Below, one piece after another: positions 1-8,775 of a DNA stretch of 64,000 nt. The stretch is from Sessilibacter corallicola (lineage in GTDB: Bacteria > Pseudomonadota > Gammaproteobacteria > Pseudomonadales > Cellvibrionaceae): the NCBI RefSeq assembly GCF_021290925.1, contig NZ_JAJSLX010000001.1, forward strand, positions 682,001-746,000, given 5' to 3'. Every line of letters begins with the position of its first letter. Position 1 is the first letter of the stretch. The position numbers were made by a program, and so were the translations under genes. The notes beneath the pieces are model-generated. The model made no database searches, had not been told where the DNA came from, and worked only from the letters and a program-made list of their open reading frames with translations.

Positions 1-9
1 AAGAGTAAT

Positions 10-1581
10 ATGGAAAAGGTCATCACCGTAGTCGGTGGGGGTGCAACAGCGCTTTCTTTTTTAGACAGCTTCATCACAGAAAAAACCAATAACCCAGAAA
101 GTCAGTCAGCTACTATTTATGTTATCGAAAAACAAGACTACTTCGGGCCAGGTGTTGCGTATAACGAAGACAGTGCATCAAATATCTTAAACACTAAAGC
201 TGGATATATTTCTGCGTTTGCTAATAAACCAGGTGACTTCTTTGACTGGTTACATTCAAACCCGGATCTTTGGGAAGACCGTTTCCCAGGTTATTCTGCG
301 ACAGAAGACAGCTATGCACCGCGTCCTCTGTTTGGTATGTATTTACAACACTCTTTTGCGAAAGTTGTTAAAAATGCAACCCAGAAAAATATCAAGGTCG
401 TACAAATTAACGCAGAAGCGGTTGACGTATCTAAAGTAGGTAAATCTTACGTCACCAAAACCAGCTGTAGTTTGAACATCACCTCCGACCTAGTCTTAAT
501 GGCTTGCGGAACCATTCCAAATTCAAAAATTGAATCACCAGCAACGTTAGGTTCTGTGGTTTCAAATCCGTACCCTGTATGTAAGCTAACTAAGTACGTT
601 AAAAAAGAACAACCAATTGCAATCATTGGTGCGCGATTGAGTGCAATCGATGCAGTTGTTGCTTTGGTAGAAGAAGGGCACGAAGGTGAAATTCACGTCT
701 ACTCACGCAGTGGCTTCTTCCCTTCTATTCGCGGAACACAAGGTCGCTTCGCAACTAAATATCTGAACAACGAATATTTAGATACTTTCCTTGCAGAAAA
801 CCCAGTGATTTCACTCGACGATATCATCACCATGGTTTCTAAAGATTTAGAATACTATTTCGAGTGCAACCCTGATCACGAGCGAGAAGAAATTCCTCTA
901 CCGCCTAAAGCACCAAACTCCATCGAAGAGTTTATCGAACATGAGTTAGCAATGGCTAAGAAGCCTCGCGGTTGGCAAGCTGTTCTATATTCAACCAACG
1001 CAATCATCGAGCGTCTATGGCTTGCTCTTAAGCAAGAAGACAAAGAGAAGTTCTTGGCTGAATACTTCGCGACCTTCATGTCTTACCGTGTTTCTATTCC
1101 AAGTGAAAACGGTGAGCGCATTCTTAACTACATCAAGTCTGGTCAAGTTAAGTTCTTCAGCGGTGATAGCCGAGTATCAAAAGAATACGGCTCTATGCCA
1201 GTTGTTGCGCAAAATGTTGACGGCGAAGAAATTCAACGTGAGTACGGTTACGTAGTCTACGCTACAGGCTCTCCAAAAGACCCAATGAAGAGTGACTCTA
1301 AGCTTATTCGTAACTTGGTTTCTCGTGGCGATGTTCAACCGCAACAATTCGGCGGTATTGAAATTGACACCGATACTTACCAAGTGACTACAAGCACAGG
1401 TGCAATTCACGAAGGTCTATACGCTTCGGGTGAACTAACCGTTGGTAACTTCTTCTTCACCAGTGCTATGGATATTATTGTTCGCCACGCAATGAAATCT
1501 GCGAAATCAATTTTTGAGCAAAACTTCATTGCTTCGCACGAGCCTTCTGAAGAATTACCTGTTAGCCAAGCCAATGGCTAA
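10..1581 (+). CDS. FAD/NAD(P)-binding oxidoreductase (NAD_binding_9 type)
   Basis: This is a 523-residue soluble flavoprotein of the FAD-NAD(P)-binding family related to lysine/ornithine N-monooxygenases. An N-terminal dinucleotide fold carries VVGGGATALSFL near residues 7-18. A second Rossmann motif, IAIIGARLSAID, lies near residue 200 and is followed by the family hallmark SRSGFFPSIRG. Near the C-terminus, YATGSP and LYASGEL are the usual FAD-closing segments. The gene appears complete at its 5' end, with ATG at position 10. It is homologous over its whole length to the protein encoded at 9320-11068, sharing PRxLFGxYL and SRxGFFPxxRG blocks. A strong terminator follows, so the MFS gene downstream is probably a separate unit. 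The fold assignment is firm. The substrate and reaction are unknown, and N- or C-hydroxylation is only a guess from the family. Confidence 0.8.
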   Translation: MEKVITVVGGGATALSFLDSFITEKTNNPESQSATIYVIEKQDYFGPGVAYNEDSASNILNTKAGYISAFANKPGDFFDWLHSNPDLWEDRFPGYSATEDSYAPRPLFGMYLQHSFAKVVKNATQKNIKVVQINAEAVDVSKVGKSYVTKTSCSLNITSDLVLMACGTIPNSKIESPATLGSVVSNPYPVCKLTKYVKKEQPIAIIGARLSAIDAVVALVEEGHEGEIHVYSRSGFFPSIRGTQGRFATKYLNNEYLDTFLAENPVISLDDIITMVSKDLEYYFECNPDHEREEIPLPPKAPNSIEEFIEHELAMAKKPRGWQAVLYSTNAIIERLWLALKQEDKEKFLAEYFATFMSYRVSIPSENGERILNYIKSGQVKFFSGDSRVSKEYGSMPVVAQNVDGEEIQREYGYVVYATGSPKDPMKSDSKLIRNLVSRGDVQPQQFGGIEIDTDTYQVTTSTGAIHEGLYASGELTVGNFFFTSAMDIIVRHAMKSAKSIFEQNFIASHEPSEELPVSQANG

Positions 1582-1602
1582 TTAAAAGGTAAATTAAAAA
1601 TT

Positions 1603-1640
1603 AAGTGCTTCCTCTTTTTTTGAGAGGAAGCACTTTTTTT
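1603..1640 (+). terminator. Rho-independent terminator of the first FAD gene
   Basis: A 13-bp perfect inverted repeat (1603-1615 with 1623-1635) has a T-rich loop and runs into eight T residues. It sits 21 bases after the stop codon. Confidence 0.95.
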
Positions 1641-1855
1641 ATGTTGGAAATAGTTATAATACCAGCTTCATGAGAGACACATAAATATAAACAATAATGG
1701 CCACAATAATTCCGACATAATTTTCTAGTTTAATATCAGCAAATTCAAAATTAGTTTTTCTTCAAATTTCAATATTTAATCAGCGACCTATTTTCACAGC
1801 CGCTTCGTCATTGCATTGCGCATTAATTACTTTTTTTTAATTTAGCATTATCAAT

Positions 1856-3061
1856 ATGAGTTTAACGCATCAAATCAATAACAATATTTGGTTTGCACGC
1901 TGGATTGGCTTCAGCGCAACCTTTATTGGTATTGGCATTAGCCGCATGTCATTTACTCCTCTTGCGGCCACAGCTGTAGAGTTGGAAATTTTTCCGAAAG
2001 AAGCAACCACAATTATTGGTGCCGCTCTAATGCTGGGTTACGTTACCGGAGCAATTGTGGCTGGTCCAATGATCAAACGCTTAGGCATTTTGATGTCTTT
2101 ACGTGTTTGCTTCATTGTTGCTTTACTGTGTCAGGTCATTGAGATGATCGACCTTTCTGTTTTCACTTGGCAATTTACCCGCTTCTTTTATAACGCAGCC
2201 GGCGGAGCTTTGATGGTTACTGGGCCGGTCTTAGCAGTAAGTAAAGGAACCAGTACCCAAAAAGCAAAAACCCCACTTTGGTCTTTTGTAGGTATTGGTA
2301 TTGGCGCAATGGTTTCTGCAACATTTATGTTGTTACCATTAAATTTATTGCAGCAGCAACAATTACTATCGGTTGTTGTTTTTGCCTCAGTCGGATTTAA
2401 CCTTTTTTTACTTTCGCATATTACGTACGAACAAAAAAAATCAACGGGAAAAGCCAACCTACCCGCCGCAGCCTATTGTGTCATTGCAGGCTACGCTATG
2501 GCTGCAGCCTGCTTTGTTCCTGGTAGTGTGTATTTAAGTGATTATGCAGCTAACGAATTAAAATGGGGAAGCCAAGAAGGTAGTACTTTATGGCTTTTTT
2601 TTGGAATTGGGGGTTTATTATCCACACCGTTAATTTCTAAAATATATCCAAGATACTTAAATGGCTCAGCGTTAGCCGTTTTATTCTCATCGAAGGTAAT
2701 TGCGTTAACAATATTTTCATTTTTCCCAAATAAATTTGCTTTCTATATAGCCGCTCTTTTGAGTGGGTTTGGGTTACCTAATATTGTTTTATTAACTTCG
2801 AATTGGCTGCGAGAAAATTTATCACAGGATCAATTTTCATCAGCTTGGCAGATTGCCACAATGTGCTTTTCCTCCGGACAGGCTGTTAGTGCGTTAATTC
2901 TTGCTTTTATTTTTGACTGGGTAGAGGTTTATCAAACTCTATTTGTCGTTGCCTTAGGCTTTGTATTAATAGGGCTAACCTTAGTGAATGCAAGATTTTT
3001 ATTTCCTGTCGGACAAAATTCGGAAGATATAAGTACACCATTAAATCAACAAGCCAGCTGA
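1856..3061 (+). CDS. MFS transporter, probably YbfB/YjiJ type
   Basis: This 401-residue integral membrane protein has about 12 hydrophobic segments typical of the major facilitator superfamily. The first helix contains ATFIGIGISRMSFTP, which resembles the GxxRFxxTP start of the YbfB/YjiJ family. A loop with GPMIKRLG follows helix 2, in the place of the MFS loop-2 motif. The C-terminal tail of about 20 residues is polar. It lies between the FAD oxidoreductase and an exported GlcG-like gene and has about 215 bp of its own upstream AT-rich DNA. It could export or import a product of the neighbouring oxidative genes, but nothing in the sequence shows the substrate. The superfamily call is firm and the subfamily call is moderate. 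Confidence 0.75.
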   Translation: MSLTHQINNNIWFARWIGFSATFIGIGISRMSFTPLAATAVELEIFPKEATTIIGAALMLGYVTGAIVAGPMIKRLGILMSLRVCFIVALLCQVIEMIDLSVFTWQFTRFFYNAAGGALMVTGPVLAVSKGTSTQKAKTPLWSFVGIGIGAMVSATFMLLPLNLLQQQQLLSVVVFASVGFNLFLLSHITYEQKKSTGKANLPAAAYCVIAGYAMAAACFVPGSVYLSDYAANELKWGSQEGSTLWLFFGIGGLLSTPLISKIYPRYLNGSALAVLFSSKVIALTIFSFFPNKFAFYIAALLSGFGLPNIVLLTSNWLRENLSQDQFSSAWQIATMCFSSGQAVSALILAFIFDWVEVYQTLFVVALGFVLIGLTLVNARFLFPVGQNSEDISTPLNQQAS

Positions 3062-3173
3062 AGACCGAATAAATAAAATATCTATTTTATTTAAAATAAA
3101 GATGTTTAAACATCTAAATAACGTAAGACATAACCACAAAAAACAAACTTTAATGAAACTCAAGGAGCTAGAT

Positions 3174-3953
3174 ATGTTTCAAAAGACTCTTGCTAAAGTA
3201 GGCAAATCGCTTTTAGCGGTTGCTGTTGCTTCAACTGTTGCTACTGCTGCTGACGCTCGTAACGATCTTCCAAGTCACGGTGAACTACGTCGTGCACTTA
3301 AAACTGTTGTAGGCGCTGAAGTAAATGGTGGTGCAGGTCTAGAATTCTGGGCAGTAATCGTTGACCGTGACAACGTTGTTCGCACTGTTGTTTTCTCTGG
3401 TGATGATCGTTCTTCTCAACTTCCAATTGGTCGTGTTGTAACTACTGCGAAAGCAACTACTGTTAACGCACTTAGCCTAGAAAACTTCGTTGTTTCAAAC
3501 CCACAATTGTCACAACCAACTCTACGTAACGGCTTGTTCCAAAACCTTCCAGATGCATTCCCAGTTTCTGACGCTGGTTTCCGCGGCCCAGCTCGTTTAT
3601 TCGGTACCCGTAAAGACCCAATGATCGGTCGCATCCAAGGTGGTGCTACTGCTCTAGGTGGTGGTTTGGCTCTATTCAACGACGACGGTGAAGTTATCGG
3701 CGGATTAGGCATCGGTGGTGAAGTTCACCCATGTGCTGACCACAATGCTGCATGGATCCTACGTGACATGCTAGGTCTAGATAACCTTCCTCCAGGCATT
3801 GGTTTCTCTGAAACTGGCGACGACAACATCGTTCACGATCTAGACGAAAACGGCGTAAGTGCTAGCGGTTTCGGTACTGTTGAATGTTCTCCTGAAGCAA
3901 CTGCTATCAGTGCGGCATTGCCAACTATTTACCCAATTGGCCCTAACTACTAA
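3174..3953 (+). CDS. exported GlcG/HbpS (DUF336)-like protein
   Basis: This 259-residue protein belongs to the GlcG/HbpS family, small alpha/beta proteins of which some bind heme. I start it at ATG 3174 because an AAGGAG ribosome site lies six bases upstream, although the frame is open further left. A cleavable signal peptide occupies about residues 1-28 (hydrophobic core LLAVAVAS, then TAADA), so it acts in the periplasm or outside. The family core is visible as ARLFGTRKDPMIGRIQGGATALGGG followed by the glycine-rich GEVIGGLGIGG. The length exceeds the usual 140-residue domain because of an N-terminal extension. The codon use is more uniform than that of its neighbours, which hints at high expression. 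A terminator follows. Heme binding is family knowledge, not shown here. Confidence 0.7.
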   Translation: MFQKTLAKVGKSLLAVAVASTVATAADARNDLPSHGELRRALKTVVGAEVNGGAGLEFWAVIVDRDNVVRTVVFSGDDRSSQLPIGRVVTTAKATTVNALSLENFVVSNPQLSQPTLRNGLFQNLPDAFPVSDAGFRGPARLFGTRKDPMIGRIQGGATALGGGLALFNDDGEVIGGLGIGGEVHPCADHNAAWILRDMLGLDNLPPGIGFSETGDDNIVHDLDENGVSASGFGTVECSPEATAISAALPTIYPIGPNY

Positions 3954-4023
3954 TTCAAACTTAGTAGTTAAACTCACGACTGCTTAACTGTTTATTAGCA
4001 CACAAATTTAATAAATAGTTTTT

Positions 4024-4061
4024 CCTTTGGTCTCTTTCCCTGTGAGACCAAAGGATTTTTT
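4024..4061 (+). terminator. Rho-independent terminator of the GlcG/HbpS-like gene
   Basis: An 11-bp perfect inverted repeat (4024-4034 with 4044-4054) has a 9-base loop and is followed after one A by six T residues. It sits about 70 bases after the stop. Confidence 0.92.
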
Positions 4062-4244
4062 AACCCCCTTCCATCAAAATTTCTGATCAAGAAACTCTAT
4101 TCATTTCCACCGTTCTTGCAACTCTTTGATTTTTATAGCAATAATTTTTGCTGCTTGTTGTGCCTTAATCAGTACTTATTCAAGTAATTTCGATAAGCAT
4201 TTATGATTTAAATCCACATCTATTTGCTAATCCAGGATTTTAAA

Positions 4245-5039
4245 ATGGCCATATCGACTCTGTTTATTTCCCACGGCGGAGGACCGCTCCCATTATTAGG
4301 CGATCGCCGTCATGAGGGACTGATTCATAATATGCGAGAGGCTGCAGAAATTATTGAAAAACCCGACGCCATTATTGTGGTAAGTGCACACTGGGAAGAA
4401 AAGCTTTTTAAAATTACGTCTTCGTTAAATCCTGAATTAATTTATGATTACTACGGCTTTCCTGAAGAGTCATACCAAATAAAATATCCCGTACAGGGCA
4501 ACCCGCAATTAGCACAAACCCTACACCAACAATTGACGGAAAATAATTTAGCTTCAGAATTAGACGCAAATCGAGGACTCGACCACGGTGTTTTTGTACC
4601 TCTGAAAATAATGTTTCCTAATGCGGATATTCCGTGTTTGCAAATTTCTATTAATACTAATTTATCGCCTGCAGAACATATTAAGTTAGGAGAGGTTTTA
4701 TCCGAATTACACGATCACAATATCTTGGTATTAGGCTCAGGATTTTCCTTTCACAATATGCAAGCCTTCTATGCACCAGCAACGGGCAACAATAAAATAT
4801 TAAACGAACAGTTCGACCGTTGGTTAAATGCAACCTGTACTGGCAAATACGATGGTAATGAAATAAACCGTCAGGATTTATTAGAAAACTGGGAAAAAGC
4901 ACCAGGGGCTCGTTTTGCTCACCCCAGAGAAGAGCATTTATTACCATTACACGTTTGTTACGGTTGTCAAAAGCGCCCTGCCATTAAATCGTTACAATGT
5001 GATGTCTTCGGCTATAAAACGTCAAGTTTTGTCTGGTAG
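4245..5039 (+). CDS. DODA/LigB-type extradiol ring-opening dioxygenase
   Basis: This 264-residue protein belongs to the class III extradiol dioxygenase family that includes E. coli YgiD (4,5-DOPA dioxygenase) and plant DODA. ATG 4245 is preferred to an in-frame upstream TTG because the protein then begins MAISTLFISHGGGP, the normal family start, with AGGA upstream. Conserved histidines expected to bind the metal are visible in FISHGGGP, VSAHWEE, GLDHGVFVPL and the HPREEHLLPLH segment. The length matches the family. It is a cytoplasmic enzyme, probably cleaving a catechol-like ring or an analogue. It lies near two FAD oxidoreductases and an exporter, so it could belong to an aromatic pathway, but it has its own promoter region and this link is inference. 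Confidence 0.85.
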   Translation: MAISTLFISHGGGPLPLLGDRRHEGLIHNMREAAEIIEKPDAIIVVSAHWEEKLFKITSSLNPELIYDYYGFPEESYQIKYPVQGNPQLAQTLHQQLTENNLASELDANRGLDHGVFVPLKIMFPNADIPCLQISINTNLSPAEHIKLGEVLSELHDHNILVLGSGFSFHNMQAFYAPATGNNKILNEQFDRWLNATCTGKYDGNEINRQDLLENWEKAPGARFAHPREEHLLPLHVCYGCQKRPAIKSLQCDVFGYKTSSFVW

Positions 5040-5089
5040 TACACCCGGTTATTTTAAACCTTAAGATTGGACGAAAAAGATATAAATTC

Positions 5090-5130
5090 TTTAAGTAACC
5101 ATCATAGACATATTAATATGGTTACTTAAA
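5090..5130. terminator. Hairpin after the dioxygenase gene
   Basis: A 13-bp perfect inverted repeat (5090-5102 with 5118-5130) has a 15-base loop and lies 51 bases after the dioxygenase stop and before the next start. It has only a weak T-rich tail, so it may be a terminator or an operator. Confidence 0.55.
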
Positions 5131-5193
5131 ATATTCTCTTAAATTGCTTGCTGCCAAAAATAACAACACTTACCAAGCTTTGAGAGAATTCTT

Positions 5194-5937
5194 ATGTCTG
5201 AGTTACCACCCATAAAATACGGCTATGAAAACATTGAAAATATCGATATATTTTATCGAGAAGCCGGGATAGATAAGAGTAAAAAACTTCTTATACTGCA
5301 AAGATTTCCATATTCTACATCCGCCATTAATTCATTAATCAGCGAATTATCGCAAGATTTCCATGTTATTGCGCCAGATTACCCTGGATTTGGCAACAGC
5401 AGCAGACCGTCCCCCAACCTTTTCGATTACACATTCGAAAACCTAGCACTCATACTAAAAATATTCGCGAAAAGAAAAAATCTGACTAATTATGAAATCT
5501 TCATTGAAGATTCTAACCTAGAAATTGGGCAATCTTTAATTAGCATCGACGCTAAGAATATTCACGGTGTTATTATTAGTCATTCATTAAGTGACCATTC
5601 TGAAAGCATGAATGATCACGATCATTTAATAAAACAGAATTATTCGGAAAAAACGTCGTACCAAATACAAAATAACGAACTTCATTTATTTAAAAGCACT
5701 AACAATTTAGATTATGACGAAAGTCAAATCTATGACAGACTGTTTGGGCAACCAAAAGTAAACACTAAAAGCTTATTATTGAGCAATATTGAAAACGAAG
5801 GCATTTCGGTAAAAAAGTTAGGCTACAAAAAAAATAATGTAGGCATTAAAGAAACAATGCAAACTACAAAACCGTATCCCCAAATTTCTCAGCGAATTAA
5901 TCATACGGATTCTCATATTTGCCTCGTGTCACCTTAA
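5194..5937 (+). CDS. divergent alpha/beta-hydrolase-like protein
   Basis: This 247-residue protein resembles epoxide hydrolase or haloalkane dehalogenase relatives in its first 110 residues, notably VIAPDYPGFGNSSRP followed by FDYTFENLA. Expected active-site features are damaged. The oxyanion HG of the usual HGFP motif reads QRFP at 36-39. The nucleophile-elbow region reads IEDSNLEIG, keeping an aspartate at 106 but losing the glycine after it. A histidine at 241 aligns with the catalytic histidine. The segment after residue 120 is lysine-, asparagine- and isoleucine-rich and only faintly matches the family. An AGAGA ribosome site precedes the ATG. The protein may be a catalytically altered or decaying copy that still has an intact frame. 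Its function is unknown. Confidence 0.6.
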   Translation: MSELPPIKYGYENIENIDIFYREAGIDKSKKLLILQRFPYSTSAINSLISELSQDFHVIAPDYPGFGNSSRPSPNLFDYTFENLALILKIFAKRKNLTNYEIFIEDSNLEIGQSLISIDAKNIHGVIISHSLSDHSESMNDHDHLIKQNYSEKTSYQIQNNELHLFKSTNNLDYDESQIYDRLFGQPKVNTKSLLLSNIENEGISVKKLGYKKNNVGIKETMQTTKPYPQISQRINHTDSHICLVSP

Positions 5938-6083
5938 TATTATAAAAAACGGACAAGGGCCAATCAGATAAGGCATAAGACAAAAAAACGCTTTCTAGAG
6001 TCCAATTGAGTTGTATTGCTTGATAGTAAATAAGGCAGTACACTCATTTTTGGACAATATTATATAATTCAAGGAGAACCCAA

Positions 6084-6311
6084 ATGTCTATGTCTTCATT
6101 CAGTTACGAAGATCTCACTTACATCCAATCCTCACTGCAAGCCTACTCCAGCGATCTGAGCAAAGTAGAAGAATCGGACTGTGACGAAGATTACACGTTC
6201 GAAGAAGTAAAAACCGACCTTGAAAGGGTAGCCAATCTATTAGAGCGTGTTGACGGCTTTATCGAAAATTTCGGCACGGTTGATTTTTCCGTTAAATCCA
6301 CCAAAGAGTAG
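6084..6311 (+). CDS. small acidic hypothetical protein
   Basis: This 75-residue protein is rich in Asp and Glu, is probably helical, and has no signal peptide or membrane segment. I do not recognise a family. A perfect AAGGAG ribosome site lies seven bases before the ATG, which is the main reason to accept the gene. It stands alone between the divergent hydrolase and the PEBP-family gene. Confidence 0.6.
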   Translation: MSMSSFSYEDLTYIQSSLQAYSSDLSKVEESDCDEDYTFEEVKTDLERVANLLERVDGFIENFGTVDFSVKSTKE

Positions 6312-6467
6312 TGAATCAAGACATTCACTGCTGGCTTGGCGCGCGAGTTAACCACAAAAACCAATAAATAAGGGGCAATAGACAGTTATTCACTCCCCTA
6401 CCCTGGTAGAATTATCAACATTGTTGTAAAACATAAAATATTCGATACTATATATAGAGAATTTGTT

Positions 6468-7016
6468 ATGTATAAACGTCTTCTTGTCGGTACGTTAAGC
6501 CTATTTTCATCTTTTTCTGTACTTGCTGGTTCCCTAACCCTTACCAGTGAAGACATTAAAAATGGCGAGTCGATGAGCAAAGCTCAAGAATTCACAGGTT
6601 TCGGCTGTGAAGGTGGAAACACCTCGCCACACCTCTCGTGGTCCAACCCTCCTCAAGGCACAAAAAGCTTTGCGTTAACCGTATTTGATCGAGACGCACC
6701 TACCGGCAGCGGTTGGTGGCATTGGCAGGTAGTCAATATTCCAGCGAATGTTCAGGAATTAGCGCAAGGCGCTGGCAGTTCGACGAACACAATGCCCAAG
6801 GGCAGCCAGCAAATCGAAAACGACTACGGCATTAAGGAATTCGGCGGCGCCTGCCCACCAGTAGGACACGGCGTTCACCATTACACGTTTAAACTTCACG
6901 CCTTAAAAGTTGAGAAATTAGAACTGCCAGAGAATGCATCGTCAGCCTTAGCAGGTTTTATGATCAACGCCAATACCATCGAGTCCGCAACTATTGAAGC
7001 CTTGTACGAACGATAA
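6468..7016 (+). CDS. exported YbhB/YbcL-family (PEBP) protein
   Basis: This 182-residue protein belongs to the bacterial phosphatidylethanolamine-binding (Raf-kinase-inhibitor-like) family. It begins with a signal peptide of about 21 residues (hydrophobic LLVGTLSLFSSFSVLA), so it is periplasmic. Family blocks are in order: FGCEGGNTSPHLSW near 45, the ligand-pocket motif FDRDAPTGSGWWHWQVVNIP near 75-95, and ACPPVGHGVHHYTFKLHAL near 130. The length matches YbhB/YbcL. The biochemical role of bacterial members is unsettled and the neighbours do not clarify it. The start is clear from the signal peptide even though its ribosome site is weak. Confidence 0.9.
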   Translation: MYKRLLVGTLSLFSSFSVLAGSLTLTSEDIKNGESMSKAQEFTGFGCEGGNTSPHLSWSNPPQGTKSFALTVFDRDAPTGSGWWHWQVVNIPANVQELAQGAGSSTNTMPKGSQQIENDYGIKEFGGACPPVGHGVHHYTFKLHALKVEKLELPENASSALAGFMINANTIESATIEALYER

Positions 7017-7067
7017 CCGCACGAATTAGCACGTTCAGACAAAAGAAAAAATCCAAGAAAAGATCGT

Positions 7068-7096
7068 CGAAAGCTCTGATTAATGCAGAGCTTTCG
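7068..7096. terminator. Terminator-like hairpin after the PEBP gene
   Basis: An 11-bp perfect inverted repeat (7068-7078 with 7086-7096) has a 7-base loop and a short pyrimidine tail. It lies about 50 bases after the stop. Confidence 0.7.
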
Positions 7097-7131
7097 CTCT
7101 TTATACCCTCGTTACAGCCACTAAGATAAAT

Positions 7132-7374
7132 ATGATTACTATCGAAAAAGACTCAAAAGCTGAAGAAATTTTTATTCATGCAACGCCAGAAGACCTCAGA
7201 GAATTCGCAAAAAAACTCTGGGCTATATCTGAAAAAGCTGACACCAAAGGTAAGCACAAAGAGCAGCTAACGACAAAACGAGATGCAGATGTTTTCTTAT
7301 CTACTGAACTGCAGAGTGAGCCTCAAAAACATAGCATTATCAAAAAATTAACAATTTCCAGCCGTATTAAATAA
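7132..7374 (+). CDS. small protein, possibly Imm32-like
   Basis: This 80-residue protein has an N-terminal half (MITIEKDSKAEEIFIHATPEDLREFAKKLW) that resembles short proteins annotated near the Imm32 immunity family. These begin with a strand and then a TPEDL-type helix. The expected C-terminal strand part is poorly conserved. No toxin, polymorphic-toxin tip or secretion gene is nearby, so an immunity role is doubtful. The ribosome site is weak. It ends about 60 bp from the convergent methyltransferase gene, with a hairpin between them. Confidence 0.5.
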   Translation: MITIEKDSKAEEIFIHATPEDLREFAKKLWAISEKADTKGKHKEQLTTKRDADVFLSTELQSEPQKHSIIKKLTISSRIK

Positions 7375-7388
7375 AAACGCTATATCAA

Positions 7389-7415
7389 GCGGCTGTGGTC
7401 ATAGGGAACAGCCGC
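7389..7415. terminator. Hairpin between convergent genes
   Basis: An 8-bp GC-rich inverted repeat (7389-7396 with 7408-7415) lies between the ends of the Imm32-like gene and the methyltransferase operon. It may act as a shared terminator, but there is no clear T-run on either side. Confidence 0.45.
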
Positions 7416-7434
7416 CAGAAACGGCGATACACTA

Positions 7435-8016
7435 TCAATGTTTATACGCTAAAAACTCACCCTTTCCGACTGTCAAAAGGCTGCAAGTAAACTCAGGGTT
7501 ATTGTTGAAAGCGGTCATTACCGAGTCGAATTCATTGCGGTGTGAAATAGCATTATCAAAAATAATCAATCCACCCGATGCCGTTAATCTAATAATATCT
7601 TTTAACAATGGCTCGTAGATATCTCTGTCGGAATCCAGAAATACAATATCAAAGCGCTTTTCCATTCGTGGCAGTAATTCCATTGCTTCACCAGCGACAA
7701 TTTCAATACGCTCATTTAAGCCCGATTCGAGAAAGTTAGCTTTTGCCTCTTTAATTTTATTCTCGTTTCTTTCAATGGTAGTAATGCAACCACCTTCACT
7801 CATAGACGCCGCAAACCACAGCGTTGAGTAACCATTGGATGTGCCCACTTCTAAGATATTTTTAGGTTTAATAAGCTTAACTAAAACCGAGAAAAGTTCA
7901 CCCGTATCTCGGGTTATATTAAGATATTTCTTTTTTCTGTCAGAGACTTCTTCATCATTTTGAATACCGAGAAGCTCCAGACGTATCATGAGTTCGTTAA
8001 ATTGAGTACTTTGCAC
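7435..8016 (-). CDS. class I O-methyltransferase, CCoAOMT-like
   Basis: This 193-residue SAM-dependent methyltransferase is the last gene of the six-gene - strand set. The SAM-binding loop is LEVGTSNGYSTLWFA near residue 55. A metal-dependent catechol or hydroxyl methyltransferase pattern follows: FLDSDRDIYEPLL near 128 and GLIIFDNAISH near 150, supplying the usual Asp, Asp and Asn ligands. I start it at GTG 8016, with AAGGTGA just upstream. It lies 12 bp after the TauE gene and so is translationally linked. It probably methylates an oxygen (perhaps a catechol or N-hydroxyl) on the product of this operon. The family is firm and the substrate is unknown. Confidence 0.85.
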   Translation of the reverse strand: MQSTQFNELMIRLELLGIQNDEEVSDRKKKYLNITRDTGELFSVLVKLIKPKNILEVGTSNGYSTLWFAASMSEGGCITTIERNENKIKEAKANFLESGLNERIEIVAGEAMELLPRMEKRFDIVFLDSDRDIYEPLLKDIIRLTASGGLIIFDNAISHRNEFDSVMTAFNNNPEFTCSLLTVGKGEFLAYKH

Positions 8017-8028
8017 AATATCACCTTG

Positions 8029-8775
8029 TTATAAGTGAGTTGCCACAATGTAGCCGCCAAGTAGCAATAGAGAAAAAAAGAAGATCCGCTGGAACAATTG
8101 TACGGAAATAAAGCTGCGTATTTTTCCACCAATCATCATGCCGATAATGGCAGGAACCAAGGCAATTAAGGAAATTGCTCCGGTAGAAATTGTTAAGATA
8201 TTCATCCAAAAGAGACCAATGCTTAACCCCAAAGAAGAACACGTAAATAGTATTCCCATTGCTTGGATAAGCTTGTCTTTTGGTAAACCAACCGATTGCA
8301 GATAAAAAACGCCAGGGACGGCAGAAGATCCGGTTAGGCCGGTAAAAACACCGTTGGCAATACCTAATGTAAATCCGGCTGTGGGCTCCCAGCGTTTATC
8401 AATAGAAAGCGTAATTTTGGTTAAACCCAACGCCGCATAGGAAAACAGAAGCAAGCCCAACACCAAAGACATATTCGCCGGATTGACTTGTAAAGCCAGC
8501 CAACAACCTAACGCGATTGACACCGTCGCAGCGAGAAAAAAGTGCCAATGGTCGTGCCACAATAACTTACCGTGACTACCGCTGACGGCCTGATAAAAAT
8601 TGGTTATTAATGCAGGTAAGGCCACCATTGCCATCGCTGAATGAATACCGGTTAACGCAGTTAGTATTCCCAAAACAACCGGTGGCAGGCCTAAGCCCAC
8701 CACACCTTTGATTGTGCCGGCAAAAATAAATACCAGCATAATTATAACGATGGTTGAAATTTGATAATCTATCAA
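8029..8775 (-). CDS. TauE/SafE-family (TSUP) membrane transporter
   Basis: This 248-residue protein has about eight hydrophobic helices and the family N-terminus AGTIKGVVGLGLPPV, with the repeat GITNGVFTGLTGSS-like segment (here LGIANGVFTGLTGSSAVPG) in mid-protein. TSUP members commonly export sulfite, sulfoacetate or other small organic anions. Its start overlaps the cupin stop by four bases, so the two are coupled. Within this operon it is the obvious candidate for exporting the end product or a by-product such as sulfite. That role is inferred from position only. Confidence 0.85.
   Translation of the reverse strand: MIDYQISTIVIIMLVFIFAGTIKGVVGLGLPPVVLGILTALTGIHSAMAMVALPALITNFYQAVSGSHGKLLWHDHWHFFLAATVSIALGCWLALQVNPANMSLVLGLLLFSYAALGLTKITLSIDKRWEPTAGFTLGIANGVFTGLTGSSAVPGVFYLQSVGLPKDKLIQAMGILFTCSSLGLSIGLFWMNILTISTGAISLIALVPAIIGMMIGGKIRSFISVQLFQRIFFFSLLLLGGYIVATHL

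Noticed and set aside
5194-5937. Clear pseudogene call for the divergent alpha/beta-hydrolase
   Set aside because: The frame is uninterrupted, has a ribosome site, and keeps two possible catalytic residues, so decay is not proven.
7132-7374. Toxin-immunity locus
   Set aside because: Only a weak likeness to an immunity family is seen and no toxin gene is nearby.
8021-8242. 73-residue - strand frame overlapping the TauE gene in another frame
   Set aside because: It is a shadow of the TauE/SafE gene, which has clear family motifs and linked neighbours.
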